Origin: Vulcanimicrobiota bacterium
Lineage (GTDB): Bacteria; Vulcanimicrobiota; Vulcanimicrobiia; Vulcanimicrobiales; Vulcanimicrobiaceae
Assembly (NCBI GenBank): GCA_027459645.1
Contig: DAIDHQ010000011.1
Span: forward strand, 1 to 64,000
Direction of reading: 5' to 3'
DNA length: 64,000 bases
In this document: one piece after another, positions 15,185 to 23,269 of the stretch
Layout of the letters: every line of letters begins with the position of its first letter
Position numbering within the stretch: the stretch's first letter is position 1
Notes under the pieces: model-generated
What the model saw: only the letters and a program-made list of their open reading frames with translations
Databases searched by the model: none
What the model was told of the DNA's origin: nothing
Program-made: the position numbers and the translations under genes

Positions 15185-15613
15185 ATGATGAACACGCTCT
15201 TGCTCACTCGGCCGATCGACGGCATCGGCGTACAGCGCACACGCCGCTACGCGCGGCTCATCGGCCTTCTCGCCTCGACGTGGGCTGGCCGTATGGCCCG
15301 CACGATGGGCCTCGCTGAGCACGAAGCCGACGAAGCGGCGCACGTGGGGCGAGCAATCGCGGCAAGGCACGCTCGCGGGGAAAGCGCGCCGGCGTGGAGC
15401 GAGCATTGCTCGACCACCGTCCACGCGATCGTCGCCGTCGCGGAACGGTTCGTCATGCTGATCGACCCGCTCGACGACGAGCCGCAGACGCCCAATGCGG
15501 CGCTTCGCGCGCTCGCCGAGGAACCCGCGCTTTACGATCGCACGGCAGTGGCCGCGCTCGCGGCGCAGTTCCGGCTCGGGCCGTCGCTCCTTCCCGGGCA
15601 AAAAGCGGCGTGA
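15185..15613 (+). CDS. Helical protein resembling a degenerate HD-GYP domain (142 aa)
   Basis: ATG 15185 (or 15188) follows GATAGGGG. The order TRRYARLIGLLASTW, GLAEHEADEAAHVGRAIAA and VAERFVMLIDP...ALRALAEEP...DRTAVAALAAQF recalls the helices of HD-GYP phosphodiesterases, but the HD metal ligands and the GYP loop are missing. If the resemblance is real it is a non-catalytic derivative. An upstream in-frame start at 15122 is less likely because it has no ribosome-binding site. Confidence 0.5.
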   Translation: MMNTLLLTRPIDGIGVQRTRRYARLIGLLASTWAGRMARTMGLAEHEADEAAHVGRAIAARHARGESAPAWSEHCSTTVHAIVAVAERFVMLIDPLDDEPQTPNAALRALAEEPALYDRTAVAALAAQFRLGPSLLPGQKAA

Positions 15614-15670
15614 CCCGACCGTCACGCACCCCCGGGGCGGTAGCAATAATACCGACCGAGCCACCAGGAC

Positions 15671-15699
15671 ACTTATGTTCTAGTGCAGTAGCACAAATG
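15671..15699 (-). promoter_or_regulatory. TGTGCTA / ACTAGAACATAA element, minus orientation
   Basis: Read on the minus strand this is TTTGTGCTACTGC followed by ACTAGAACATAAG, nearly identical to the element at 5404-5430. It lies just after the convergent end of the 15185 gene and points into it, so it may drive an antisense RNA or be only a protein-binding site. Confidence 0.45.
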
Positions 15700-15869
15700 C
15701 TTAACGGACACTTTACTACGTCGCTCTTCGTAGCCGGCGTTTGCGCGAGGAGCCGCGCGCTTGGCCTGCTAAAATCGAGCGCAACGGCGGCGAAATCGAG
15801 TGGTGTCATACACGGCTTAACTCAAGCGCGCGTGTCACAACGCTCGCGCGTTGCCATATAGAAATAACA

Positions 15870-16091
15870 ATGGTTCGCCGCTCAAAAAGGACGACTCACT
15901 TGCACGGTTTACGGACGATCCCCGATCCAACGTTGATCCTAACCGATCGCGATCACGCAGTGATCGACGCAGCTTACTCGGCCGTCGTCGAAGTGTTCCG
16001 CAAACACGGGCTTACGCCGCCATCGCGGAACGATTGGCGCAACGCCCGCCTACGAAACGGCCTCATCGATTACGTCCTGACCGTAGGCTAA
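15870..16091 (+). CDS. Small hypothetical protein (73 aa)
   Basis: ATG 15870 starts a basic N-terminus followed by LILTDRDHAVIDAAYSAVVE and DWRNARLRNGLIDYVLTVG, which looks like a short all-helical protein. It lacks a good ribosome-binding site. The stretch 15614-15869 upstream has no convincing gene, only the minus-oriented element at 15671. Confidence 0.45.
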   Translation: MVRRSKRTTHLHGLRTIPDPTLILTDRDHAVIDAAYSAVVEVFRKHGLTPPSRNDWRNARLRNGLIDYVLTVG

Positions 16092-16148
16092 CCGAGGTAG
16101 AATCCGCCCGCGGCGGATCACTCCCACATGCGCCGTACTGCAGGACGC

Positions 16149-16178
16149 TTGCGTCTCGCAGGCCGCTTGCAGTATAGT
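16149..16178 (+). promoter_or_regulatory. Left-arm family promoter of the telomere-resolvase operon
   Basis: TTGCGT 16149-16154, 18-base spacer, TATAGT 16173-16178. Two copies of the dyad flank and fill it (CTGCAGGACGCTTGCG, then CGCAGGCCGCTTGCAG), the densest arrangement outside the sub-telomere. It is about 40 bases upstream of ATG 16218. Confidence 0.8.
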
Positions 16179-16217
16179 AGAGGGGATTACACCGCCCAAT
16201 GAGGTACTGCTGCGAAT

Positions 16218-16820
16218 ATGGCACCGAAAGCCAAGGCCAAGGCGACGAAAAAAACCACCATGGGAGCGTCACACAAAAAGCGTGCGACGCCGGCACGCGC
16301 CGCGGCGAAGACGCCGAAGAAGCCTGCGCCCCCCGCCAACGCCGCTCCTCCCGAGCCGATCGCATTCACGATCGCGCTCGGCACGAATGAGCGTGTAGCG
16401 TGGTTTAGCGAAACGAAGTCGGAGAACGAGCAACTGCGCGGCCTTAAATGCACCGAGGCGGAGCTGATTCGGAAGGCTGCACGAGCGTCGGGCATTGGAC
16501 CCGAGCAGATTTTGCGCACCGGCATGCAAGCCTACGCGAAGCGACTCCTGGCGAACGCCGCAAACTCCGATCCCGCGGGAAGCAAGGGGATTGCCGGAGC
16601 GAACGATCCGGCGTTTCGAGACGCGTACACCGCCCTCAAGAAAGAAGGCGACGGCAAAGCCATCACGCCGTCGCGGATCGCGTACCGAGCTGCGGAACTC
16701 ACGAAGAATCCAGCACTCGCGCGTGCCTATCGATCGGCGCAGCGCTGGTTGCGCATCCATCACCCGGAAGAACTTGCAAGGGTGACGGATGCGAATGCGA
16801 GCGGCAAGCCGCAACAATGA
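16218..16820 (+). CDS. Histone-H1-like N-terminus, helical C-terminus; partner of resolvase (200 aa)
   Basis: Residues 1-50 are Lys/Ala/Pro-rich (KAKAKATKK, AAAKTPKKPAPP), like bacterial H1-type tails that bind DNA without sequence preference. The remaining 150 residues form a helical domain (ECTEAELIRKAARASGIGPEQIL in outline, then ITPSRIAYRAAELTKNPALARAY). Its stop overlaps the resolvase start in ATGA, so the two are made together. It may help the unusually short resolvase bind or bend telomere DNA, in place of the extra domains found in longer protelomerases (inference). Confidence 0.7.
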   Translation: MAPKAKAKATKKTTMGASHKKRATPARAAAKTPKKPAPPANAAPPEPIAFTIALGTNERVAWFSETKSENEQLRGLKCTEAELIRKAARASGIGPEQILRTGMQAYAKRLLANAANSDPAGSKGIAGANDPAFRDAYTALKKEGDGKAITPSRIAYRAAELTKNPALARAYRSAQRWLRIHHPEELARVTDANASGKPQQ

Positions 16821-17878
16821 GCGCTGGCCTCGAACGGATCGACGCCTTTATCGTCGATTTGAAAGCGATCCCGACGAATGAGCCGCAGCGTATTTGGGGT
16901 CGCTGCCTTTCGGAGATCAAGCACCTTAAAACCGGATCGTGGGTTCCCGCCGGCGCAGTGGCGCCGCAACGTGGATATGCTCCGGCAACGGTGCGCAGCG
17001 TACTACGCGACTATCGTAACGCGATTCGCGCGCAGCTCGGCGAGTCGCATCCCGCGCTTCGCTACTTGAAACCTTCGGCTGCAACGCAGCAGCAGGTCAA
17101 AGATGAGCAAACGGAGCGCATCTATGCGATGCACCACAATCTTCGGCCGATCTCGTGTGAAGACTTGGTTGATACAGCCGATACGCTGATCTCCTCTCCG
17201 CGCTCGACCGCTCCGCTCGTCGTCGCAGCAGCTCTTCTTCTCCTCACGGGTCGTCGTCCGTGGGAGATTCTTGCTACCGGCGGATTTAAGCCGGCTGGCG
17301 ACGATGCGCTGGTCTTCTCCGGCCAAGCGAAGACCCGCGGGGCAGAAAGCGCGCAGACGGAGCCGTACACGATTCCCGTCCTCACTGATCCCGATCGCAT
17401 CGTCTTCGCTTTCAAGGCGCTGCGCGATCGGTACGATCTCAGCGGCCTTGATTACAAGAAGGCTCACAATCGCTATTCCAAGACGCTCGGGCAGTACGCG
17501 CGGCAATACTTCAAAGACGAGAACCACGGCAAGGTGCTCGCCGGCAGCGATCGCCAACACGACGGGGGAATCACTCCGAGTGATCTCCGCGCCGCATACG
17601 CGACGATCGCCTTCGAGTGGTTCGCCCCCGACGAGGTTTCCTTGAACGCATACTTCGCGTGCATCCTCGGCCACTCCGAATACGACTTCGTGACCTCACT
17701 CTCGTACTGCACCTTCTACCCGATCGGCGAGAAGCGTGACTTTGTTCGCGAGTTTCGTCGGGGCACGCGTGACGCGATCGACGGGCAACGACATTTGCTC
17801 GCGAGCGAGCAAGACGAGAAGCAACGCCACTATATCGCGCAGCGCATTTCTAACTTCCAGAAGGTTCTTGTGGAGTAA
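16817..17878 (+). CDS. Telomere resolvase / protelomerase (353 aa)
   Basis: Telomere resolvases cut replicated telomere palindromes and reseal each strand as a hairpin. The core is complete: LLLLTGRRPWEIL (catalytic Arg about 146), LVFSGQAKTR (Lys172), SDLRAAYATIAFEW (Arg258), CILGHSEYD (His286) and SLSYCTFY (Tyr297, candidate nucleophile). FSGQAKTR and AAYATI are resolvase traits not shared by ordinary phage integrases. The His-Tyr distance is 11 rather than the 9 I recall for TelN/TelK. At 353 residues it is shorter than known enzymes (about 440-630), so accessory DNA-binding domains are reduced. ATG 16817 overlaps the H1-like gene. The substrate is presumably the 40-bp palindrome at 1-40. 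Confidence 0.9.
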   Translation: MSAGLERIDAFIVDLKAIPTNEPQRIWGRCLSEIKHLKTGSWVPAGAVAPQRGYAPATVRSVLRDYRNAIRAQLGESHPALRYLKPSAATQQQVKDEQTERIYAMHHNLRPISCEDLVDTADTLISSPRSTAPLVVAAALLLLTGRRPWEILATGGFKPAGDDALVFSGQAKTRGAESAQTEPYTIPVLTDPDRIVFAFKALRDRYDLSGLDYKKAHNRYSKTLGQYARQYFKDENHGKVLAGSDRQHDGGITPSDLRAAYATIAFEWFAPDEVSLNAYFACILGHSEYDFVTSLSYCTFYPIGEKRDFVREFRRGTRDAIDGQRHLLASEQDEKQRHYIAQRISNFQKVLVE

Positions 17879-17890
17879 CCACACTCGAAG

Positions 17891-18142
17891 ATGAATAAGG
17901 AACAACGCTTTCGCCGCTTCTTGGCGATCCTCGCCGGTACGATCGTGATCGCGACGCTCTTCGTGCTCACGAAGGCGATCTTCTTCCACCAGGCGATCTC
18001 TCTATCGAATACGCTACGTTTCGTGATCGCCGGCGTCGTCATCGCCACGATCCTCTTCGAGTACAAGCGGATGCAGGTACAGGAGCTTCGCGACGCCGAG
18101 GTCCCGCCGCACGAGGACACCGGGGCAGACGCTGCGTCGTGA
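17891..18142 (+). CDS. Small membrane protein, two helices (83 aa)
   Basis: ATG 17891, 12 bases after the resolvase. Two hydrophobic helices (FLAILAGTIVIATLFVL and LRFVIAGVVIATILF) are joined by a short loop, with an acidic C-terminus. Its stop overlaps the next start in GTGATG. No family recognised. Confidence 0.65.
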   Translation: MNKEQRFRRFLAILAGTIVIATLFVLTKAIFFHQAISLSNTLRFVIAGVVIATILFEYKRMQVQELRDAEVPPHEDTGADAAS

Positions 18143-18486
18143 TGCTGATCGTCGCATTCGTCTTTCTCGGCTGCACTATCATCGTCGAGCTATGCTGGCT
18201 TCATGTGCTCGACAGGCGCGCGATCCGGCTTGCCGATCGCTACGTGGAGCTGCATGCCGACGAGGCGGATTCAACCGAACTCGTGAAGGCGAACCGGATC
18301 GCACTGTTCGGTGGCGCGGCGTGCCTCTTGGCACTCGTTATCCTGGCGGCGCGACTTCCCGCCTCGCATGGCTGGTTCAGCGTAGCCGACCTGTTCATCG
18401 TTGTCGTGCTTATTCCGACCTCAACGTTTCTCTTTCGCGTAGCGCTCCGCTTAAAGGAGGTTGGCAACCGCCGCGGGCTGCGGTAA
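18139..18486 (+). CDS. Membrane protein, three helices (115 aa)
   Basis: GTG 18139 or ATG 18142. Helices at the N-terminus (LIVAFVFLGCTIIVELCWL), in the middle (IALFGGAACLLALVILAARL) and near the C-terminus (VADLFIVVVLIPTSTFLF). It is encoded with the 17891 protein in the resolvase operon; a two-protein membrane complex is possible. Function unknown. Confidence 0.65.
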   Translation: MMLIVAFVFLGCTIIVELCWLHVLDRRAIRLADRYVELHADEADSTELVKANRIALFGGAACLLALVILAARLPASHGWFSVADLFIVVVLIPTSTFLFRVALRLKEVGNRRGLR

Positions 18487-18528
18487 GCCTTCACTTATAA
18501 CCGCGACCAAATACTTACTGCAGGGGGC

Positions 18529-18558
18529 TTGCGTACTGCAGGCCGCTTACATTATACT
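18529..18558 (+). promoter_or_regulatory. Left-arm family promoter for the 18620 lipoprotein
   Basis: TTGCGT 18529-18534, 18-base spacer, TATACT 18553-18558, with CTGCAGGGGGCTTGCG and CTGCAGGCCGCTTAC as overlapping dyads. It is the rightmost copy I found; I saw none beyond it. Confidence 0.8.
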
Positions 18559-18619
18559 TTATTCAGATGGGCGGGGTCAGGACAAACCCGCACACGTAAC
18601 AAACGAAAGGGAACTCACC

Positions 18620-19498
18620 ATGAAACGGATTTTCGCGTGCGGAACGCTGGCGCTCATCCCCCTCCTTGCGGCTTGCGGCGGTGGTGGTGGCGGAAGTTCA
18701 TCTGGTGGCGGGAGCGCAACGCTGCCGCCGACGCCGATCGCTACGCAGACACCGAGCGCGACGATCGCCGGGAAGGTTGTGCAGCTCGCCGGCCCGCTCG
18801 CGGCGAATGGCACACCGACCGCACAGTCCACTCCGGCAGCGGGTGTCGGCATCGGCGGCGCGACGGTGTACGTGACCGCAGCTACGACCGCCGCGCTTGC
18901 GGCGCCCACGGCGTCGCCGATCGCAACCGCGACGACCGCACCGGATGGCTCCTTCAGCGTTACGATCCCAAACGCGCAAGCCGCAGAGTACGGTATCGTA
19001 GCCGTGAACGGCACGCTCGGCTCCAGCGGCTTCACCTCTACTGGTTTCACGCTCGGTCGCGCGCTCGCGGCCGTCAATTCGACCGGAGCCGTTCTCTATG
19101 TCGATACGTTAACAACGAACGAGCAGAGCGGTTTCACGGCCTACAACGCGGCTCGTACGGGCGCCGGCATGTCGGCCATTACGGCAGATACTGCCGCGCA
19201 AATGGCAGCGCGTCTCGCCAATGCAAACAACGAGGCTACGGGAAACTGCTCCGGTGATCCGCGCGTTCTCGCAGAGTACACGGCGCTGGGCGGCGTGACG
19301 CTCGGCGGCACGACCGCCATCGGCACGCAGCCCACGACACCGTTCTACAACACGTGGGCGACGCAAATCGCCTTTGCTCAGCAGGCGAGCCTCGACTTTG
19401 CGGGCTTCGCTGGTCCGATCGTCGGTGGCCCATCGTGCCCGACTTCCGGTTCGAGCCTTCCGCAGAACTACTTTTCAGAACTTCTTATTACCAACTAA
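18620..19498 (+). CDS. Lipoprotein with carboxypeptidase-regulatory-like domain (292 aa)
   Basis: ATG 18620 follows GAAAGGGA. The signal peptide ends in LIPLLAAC-GGGGGG, a lipobox followed by a Gly linker. Then comes a transthyretin/CarboxypepD_reg-like stretch (GKVVQLAGP...GVGIGGATVYV...APDGSFSVTIP). The C-terminal half is helical (FTAYNAARTGAGMSAITADTAAQ in outline), loosely like CAP/SCP secreted domains. It is probably anchored in the outer membrane and faces outward. It has its own left-arm promoter and a strong terminator. Confidence 0.75.
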   Translation: MKRIFACGTLALIPLLAACGGGGGGSSSGGGSATLPPTPIATQTPSATIAGKVVQLAGPLAANGTPTAQSTPAAGVGIGGATVYVTAATTAALAAPTASPIATATTAPDGSFSVTIPNAQAAEYGIVAVNGTLGSSGFTSTGFTLGRALAAVNSTGAVLYVDTLTTNEQSGFTAYNAARTGAGMSAITADTAAQMAARLANANNEATGNCSGDPRVLAEYTALGGVTLGGTTAIGTQPTTPFYNTWATQIAFAQQASLDFAGFAGPIVGGPSCPTSGSSLPQNYFSELLITN

Positions 19499-19523
19499 CT
19501 GCAACGCGAGCCAGCGGAGAGAA

Positions 19524-19562
19524 GCTAAGACGCCGTGCAAAGTACATGCACGGCGTCTTAGC
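19524..19562. terminator. Strong bidirectional terminator, 16-bp perfect stem
   Basis: GCTAAGACGCCGTGCA (19524-19539), a seven-base loop, TGCACGGCGTCTTAGC (19547-19562). It separates the convergent 18620 and 19594 genes. The stem ends are AT-rich but have no long T tract. Confidence 0.75.
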
Positions 19563-19593
19563 TTCGCCAGCGTCGGTCTGCCGCCTAGCACTC

Positions 19594-21720
19594 CTAGCAA
19601 GCCGTCTGTTCTTGAAACCCCTGGATTCCGTTCCAATAGTATGTCGGTCCACCCGTGGCGGTTAACGTCGTTGCTCCGCTTGCGTTAGACGGCGCCGTTA
19701 CAGCGCTGCCATACAACTGCCCACTATACCCGCCAGGACTGTGCGATGCCGTAGTATCGCTGCTCAGGAAGCCGTAGACTTCGTACGATCCTGCACCACC
19801 TGATAGAATGAACGTTCCTTGCACGACCAGATCTCCAGAACCATTCGTCGTGTAGGGGAGCGCATAGGTTTTGTTGTGCGTCTGATCCCACAAACACACC
19901 CCGGTTCCGATCACCTGCACAGTACCCGAGGCTGCGTACGTCACGTTCAACGCGACGGCGTTCGATGCGTTGCTGAAGAAATAGCTACTCGTTCCTCCGT
20001 TCAGCGTATACGTCCATGCACCCGCGCAATCGACGTCGCCCTGCTGGTCGAATTGCATGCATGACTCGCTCTCGTTATCGACGGGCGCGGTTCCGCTCGT
20101 GGTCATTATCGACGGCGTTGCCGCTAACGATAGGGGGCGCGTCTGTCCGTTGTTATCCGCGATAGTCGCCGTACATGACTGCGTGCCTGCCGGCGCGCTC
20201 GTAACTTGGACCGCTGCAGCATTCAGCGTTCCGCTCATCGCGCTAGCATAGCCGCCCGGAGTCACGCTTGGCGAGAGGCTTGCGACGCTGCCGCACGACG
20301 ACGTATTAGGCGTCACTCCGTTGCGATCATTCGCCTCCGACACCGTTGTGCTTGCGCTGCCGGGATGCGAACCGTCGTTTGGCGCATAGTACATAGAGAG
20401 AGAGCCGGTTCCAAGCGTCAATGCGCACGGGGAGCCGCTTGCTGTCACATAATTCGAACCACTCTTCACGCCAAGATACGTCGCTGAGCTGCTGCTCGCG
20501 CACGTGGGAGAGACGGGAATCGACGCTCCGATTGTGCTGATTGTTCTCGCGGTCCCGTACGCATCTCTAATTGTCATGGCACCGCAGGAATAGGATGACT
20601 GCAACGGGCTTCCGGTTACAGCGGCTGGCGAGGTTATGGTTACGGTTCCGCTGCCGGAGCCGCCGTTGCTTGCGCCACTCGAAAAACCGCCACACGTCCA
20701 GCCGGACGTTGTATAACTCGTTGCAGGCGCGTAGGCTTCGGAGAGCGTGATCGTGTTGCTCTGACTCGCATCAGTCGCATCAACTGTCGTTGTTGAGACG
20801 TATAGTGGCGACACGCGAACCTGCTGCGCTGGGGCACTAGCACTCGATATGCTGGTTAGCGTCGTATACCCGGCGGAGCCTCCGCCGTTGTAAACGATCG
20901 CAAGCGTCTGCCCTGGGGTCGTGATGGTCGCGCTTGTGCCAACACTGCTTCCGTTCACCGTCAAATGCGCGAGTCCTGAGCCGCCACTCTCCGCGAGCGA
21001 CACATTGATCGGTGACGCATACGGCTGCGATCCCGTGATTATCTTTCCATCGGCGTCGTACGCGACAAAGGATACGGCGACGGTATGCGCGCTGCCGTCC
21101 GCCGGCACGCTCGCGAACGTCGGCGCCGATAGCGACGAAACAATACCATCCACGACGAAGGCCAACGAGTTCACCGCGTACGGCTGGATCGTTTGGTTTG
21201 TGAGCGATCCGGTTGATAGCGCGTGCGCGCTGCCAGGGATCGCTCCGCTCACTGGAGGCGCATCGTACAGCGTCATGCTGAAGTCATACGATCCCGGCTG
21301 CAGATAGAGTGCGAGCGTACAGGTGCGCGGGCCACTGCCAGTGCAGATATTCGATCCGCTCGAAACATCGTACGCTAGCGTCATGAGCGCAGTGCTGCTG
21401 CCGTGCGGATACACGACTACTTTCACGCCGAGCGTTGACGTGGACACGTACTGCGGTGTACGCACGCCTTGTGCAGCGATCGCCGCGCGGTGCGCCGCGA
21501 TCGTACGCGCCGCCGTCTCCGCGGATTGCCCGATCTGCATCGCTATTGCGACATTAGGCTTGCTTTGCGGCGTCGGTTGCGGCTGCGTGGTTGCCGCCGG
21601 CGTCGGCGTTGTCGTCGGCATGACCGGCGCCATGACTGCATTCCCAACGCTGCCGGCGGCGCCGCCGCCGCATCCCGAGACGAGAATAAGAGCAGTAACG
21701 AGCGCGATTGCGCGAGGCAT
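19594..21720 (-). CDS. Large Ig-like lipoprotein (708 aa)
   Basis: The ATG at 21720 is chosen because AGGAGG precedes it directly; an earlier in-frame ATG at 21753 has no such site. The signal peptide ends in LILVSGC-GGG. The rest is Ser/Thr/Gly-rich beta sequence with paired cysteines and repeated Ig-like units, e.g. VKVVVYPHG, CTLALYLQPGSYDFSMTLYD and DADGKIITGSQPYASPINVS. It shares whole blocks with the 21757 gene (TLxTYDxAPVxGxxPG, GIVSxxxAP, PYASPIxVSxAESGGxG), so the two are paralogues. Surface role likely; no enzyme motif. Confidence 0.75.
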   Translation of the reverse strand: MPRAIALVTALILVSGCGGGAAGSVGNAVMAPVMPTTTPTPAATTQPQPTPQSKPNVAIAMQIGQSAETAARTIAAHRAAIAAQGVRTPQYVSTSTLGVKVVVYPHGSSTALMTLAYDVSSGSNICTGSGPRTCTLALYLQPGSYDFSMTLYDAPPVSGAIPGSAHALSTGSLTNQTIQPYAVNSLAFVVDGIVSSLSAPTFASVPADGSAHTVAVSFVAYDADGKIITGSQPYASPINVSLAESGGSGLAHLTVNGSSVGTSATITTPGQTLAIVYNGGGSAGYTTLTSISSASAPAQQVRVSPLYVSTTTVDATDASQSNTITLSEAYAPATSYTTSGWTCGGFSSGASNGGSGSGTVTITSPAAVTGSPLQSSYSCGAMTIRDAYGTARTISTIGASIPVSPTCASSSSATYLGVKSGSNYVTASGSPCALTLGTGSLSMYYAPNDGSHPGSASTTVSEANDRNGVTPNTSSCGSVASLSPSVTPGGYASAMSGTLNAAAVQVTSAPAGTQSCTATIADNNGQTRPLSLAATPSIMTTSGTAPVDNESESCMQFDQQGDVDCAGAWTYTLNGGTSSYFFSNASNAVALNVTYAASGTVQVIGTGVCLWDQTHNKTYALPYTTNGSGDLVVQGTFILSGGAGSYEVYGFLSSDTTASHSPGGYSGQLYGSAVTAPSNASGATTLTATGGPTYYWNGIQGFQEQTAC

Positions 21721-21756
21721 ACGACCTCCTTTCACGTTTCGACTTCTCTCCATGAT

Positions 21757-23232
21757 CTACGACACCGTTCCGCCCGTAACGGTAACGCCTGTTGCGCACG
21801 TGTAAGCGTTTCCGGCCGGATCGGAGATCGATACATTGGCGGTCCCTGCGCCAACCGAAGTAATCGTAACGGTCAAGCCGTTCACGCTCACCGTGACGAC
21901 GCCCGTATTGCTACTGCTCGCCGTCAATGGCCCCGAAAAGCCTGGGTCGCTCATAGCTTGTGTAGCAACGACACCCGCTCCTGAGAACGAGAGCGTGGTT
22001 GCGCACGAACCCGAGATATTTGACCCCGTTACCGTCCCTGCGGTAATCGGCCCCGACATTGCATAGGAAACGGGAACCGTAACCGTCGTCCCGAGAATAT
22101 CCGTCACGCTGACGCTACATGACGTGTTCGTTCCGCCAGGCACATTCACGGCAACGGTGGCAGTGGTGCTTGCGCCAGTCCCGGCGGTGCTACCATTGGT
22201 CGTGCTTGGACACCAGGAGTTTGGTGTCGCCGAATATGCGATGCTCGACGGAGCGCCCGTCTCGGTCACGCCGATATTCTGCGACTGCACCAGCTTTGTG
22301 TACGATAGCGCAGATGGCGCGACATACATGGGTGAAACCGTGAGGCTCAACGGCGCCGTGCTTCCAACCGACACCGTAGAGTGATACGTGCCGCTCCCCT
22401 TGCCGTCGTATTGAACGGCAAGTGAGTCGCTCGGTTTAGTGATATTTCCGCTGCTGCCAACATTAACACCGGCGACGACAAGGCTCATGTGGCCGGTGCC
22501 GCCCGATTCTGCGATCGAGACCGGGATTGGAGAAGCATATGGAGCCGGCCCGGTAATAACGTTTCCATCCGGGTCGGTAACGGTTAATCCAATCGATACC
22601 TGGTGAGGTGATCCGTCACCCGGTGTGCTAAAGAACGTTGCGGCACCAAGCCCGTTGGTTGCCGTAACTCCTGACACGATGCCGGAAAGCACGAACGAAA
22701 GCGAGTTTGTCGCGTCTTGCGCGATCGTCGCCGTGATCGTGGAAGTCGCGAGCTGCTTCGCACCACTCGGAACTTGACCGTTCACCGGCGCCTGATCGTA
22801 GGTCTGCAACGTGACCGAGTACGTTCCTGGATTGACGTAAATCGGAATCGTACATGTTCTTCCGCCGCCACCCGTCGCTACGCAGAGACTTGAACCGGAA
22901 CTCAAGTCCGCTACTCCACTATAGGCAACGGTTTGACTACCTTGTGGCGTCGCACTCCAGACAGCCGTCACCGTCGATGGCGCAATATATAAAGGGCGTC
23001 GCCTGCCTTGCGATTCGCGCACAAGCACGGATGCCGTCGTCGTCGTCGTCGTCGTAGCTGGATAGACGACCACGATGTATCCTTTTGCGGAACCTTGCGT
23101 CGTCGGCGGCGGATTCGTCGCGGGCACACCGCCGCCGCCCGGTGAACCGGCGGCTCCGCCGCCTCCACCACCACACGCCGTAAGCACGAGCGCCATCGCG
23201 ATCGCGGCGGCACCTTGCGAAAGTCGTTTCAC
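21757..23232 (-). CDS. Ig-like lipoprotein, paralogue of the 19594 product (491 aa)
   Basis: GTG at 23232 with AGGAGG eight bases upstream on the minus strand. The signal ends in ALVLTAC-GGGGGG, followed by a Gly/Pro linker and a poly-Thr stretch (TTTTTTT) coded by a short triplet repeat. The middle matches the 19594 protein; the C-terminus is a BIG2-like domain (FSGPLTASSSNTGVVTVS, VGAGTANVSISDPAGN) like those of the 23270 and 23908 proteins. All five genes from 25123 down to 19594 read the same way. Confidence 0.75.
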   Translation of the reverse strand: MKRLSQGAAAIAMALVLTACGGGGGGAAGSPGGGGVPATNPPPTTQGSAKGYIVVVYPATTTTTTTASVLVRESQGRRRPLYIAPSTVTAVWSATPQGSQTVAYSGVADLSSGSSLCVATGGGGRTCTIPIYVNPGTYSVTLQTYDQAPVNGQVPSGAKQLATSTITATIAQDATNSLSFVLSGIVSGVTATNGLGAATFFSTPGDGSPHQVSIGLTVTDPDGNVITGPAPYASPIPVSIAESGGTGHMSLVVAGVNVGSSGNITKPSDSLAVQYDGKGSGTYHSTVSVGSTAPLSLTVSPMYVAPSALSYTKLVQSQNIGVTETGAPSSIAYSATPNSWCPSTTNGSTAGTGASTTATVAVNVPGGTNTSCSVSVTDILGTTVTVPVSYAMSGPITAGTVTGSNISGSCATTLSFSGAGVVATQAMSDPGFSGPLTASSSNTGVVTVSVNGLTVTITSVGAGTANVSISDPAGNAYTCATGVTVTGGTVS

Positions 23233-23269
23233 GAAATTAACCTCCTGAAGTAGCACGATGCTTGCGTCC

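Noticed and set aside
16817-17878. The resolvase as a site-specific integrase of an integrated element
   Set aside because: No att-like repeats or tRNA were seen, and the motif set fits telomere resolvases; integrase activity cannot be excluded outright.
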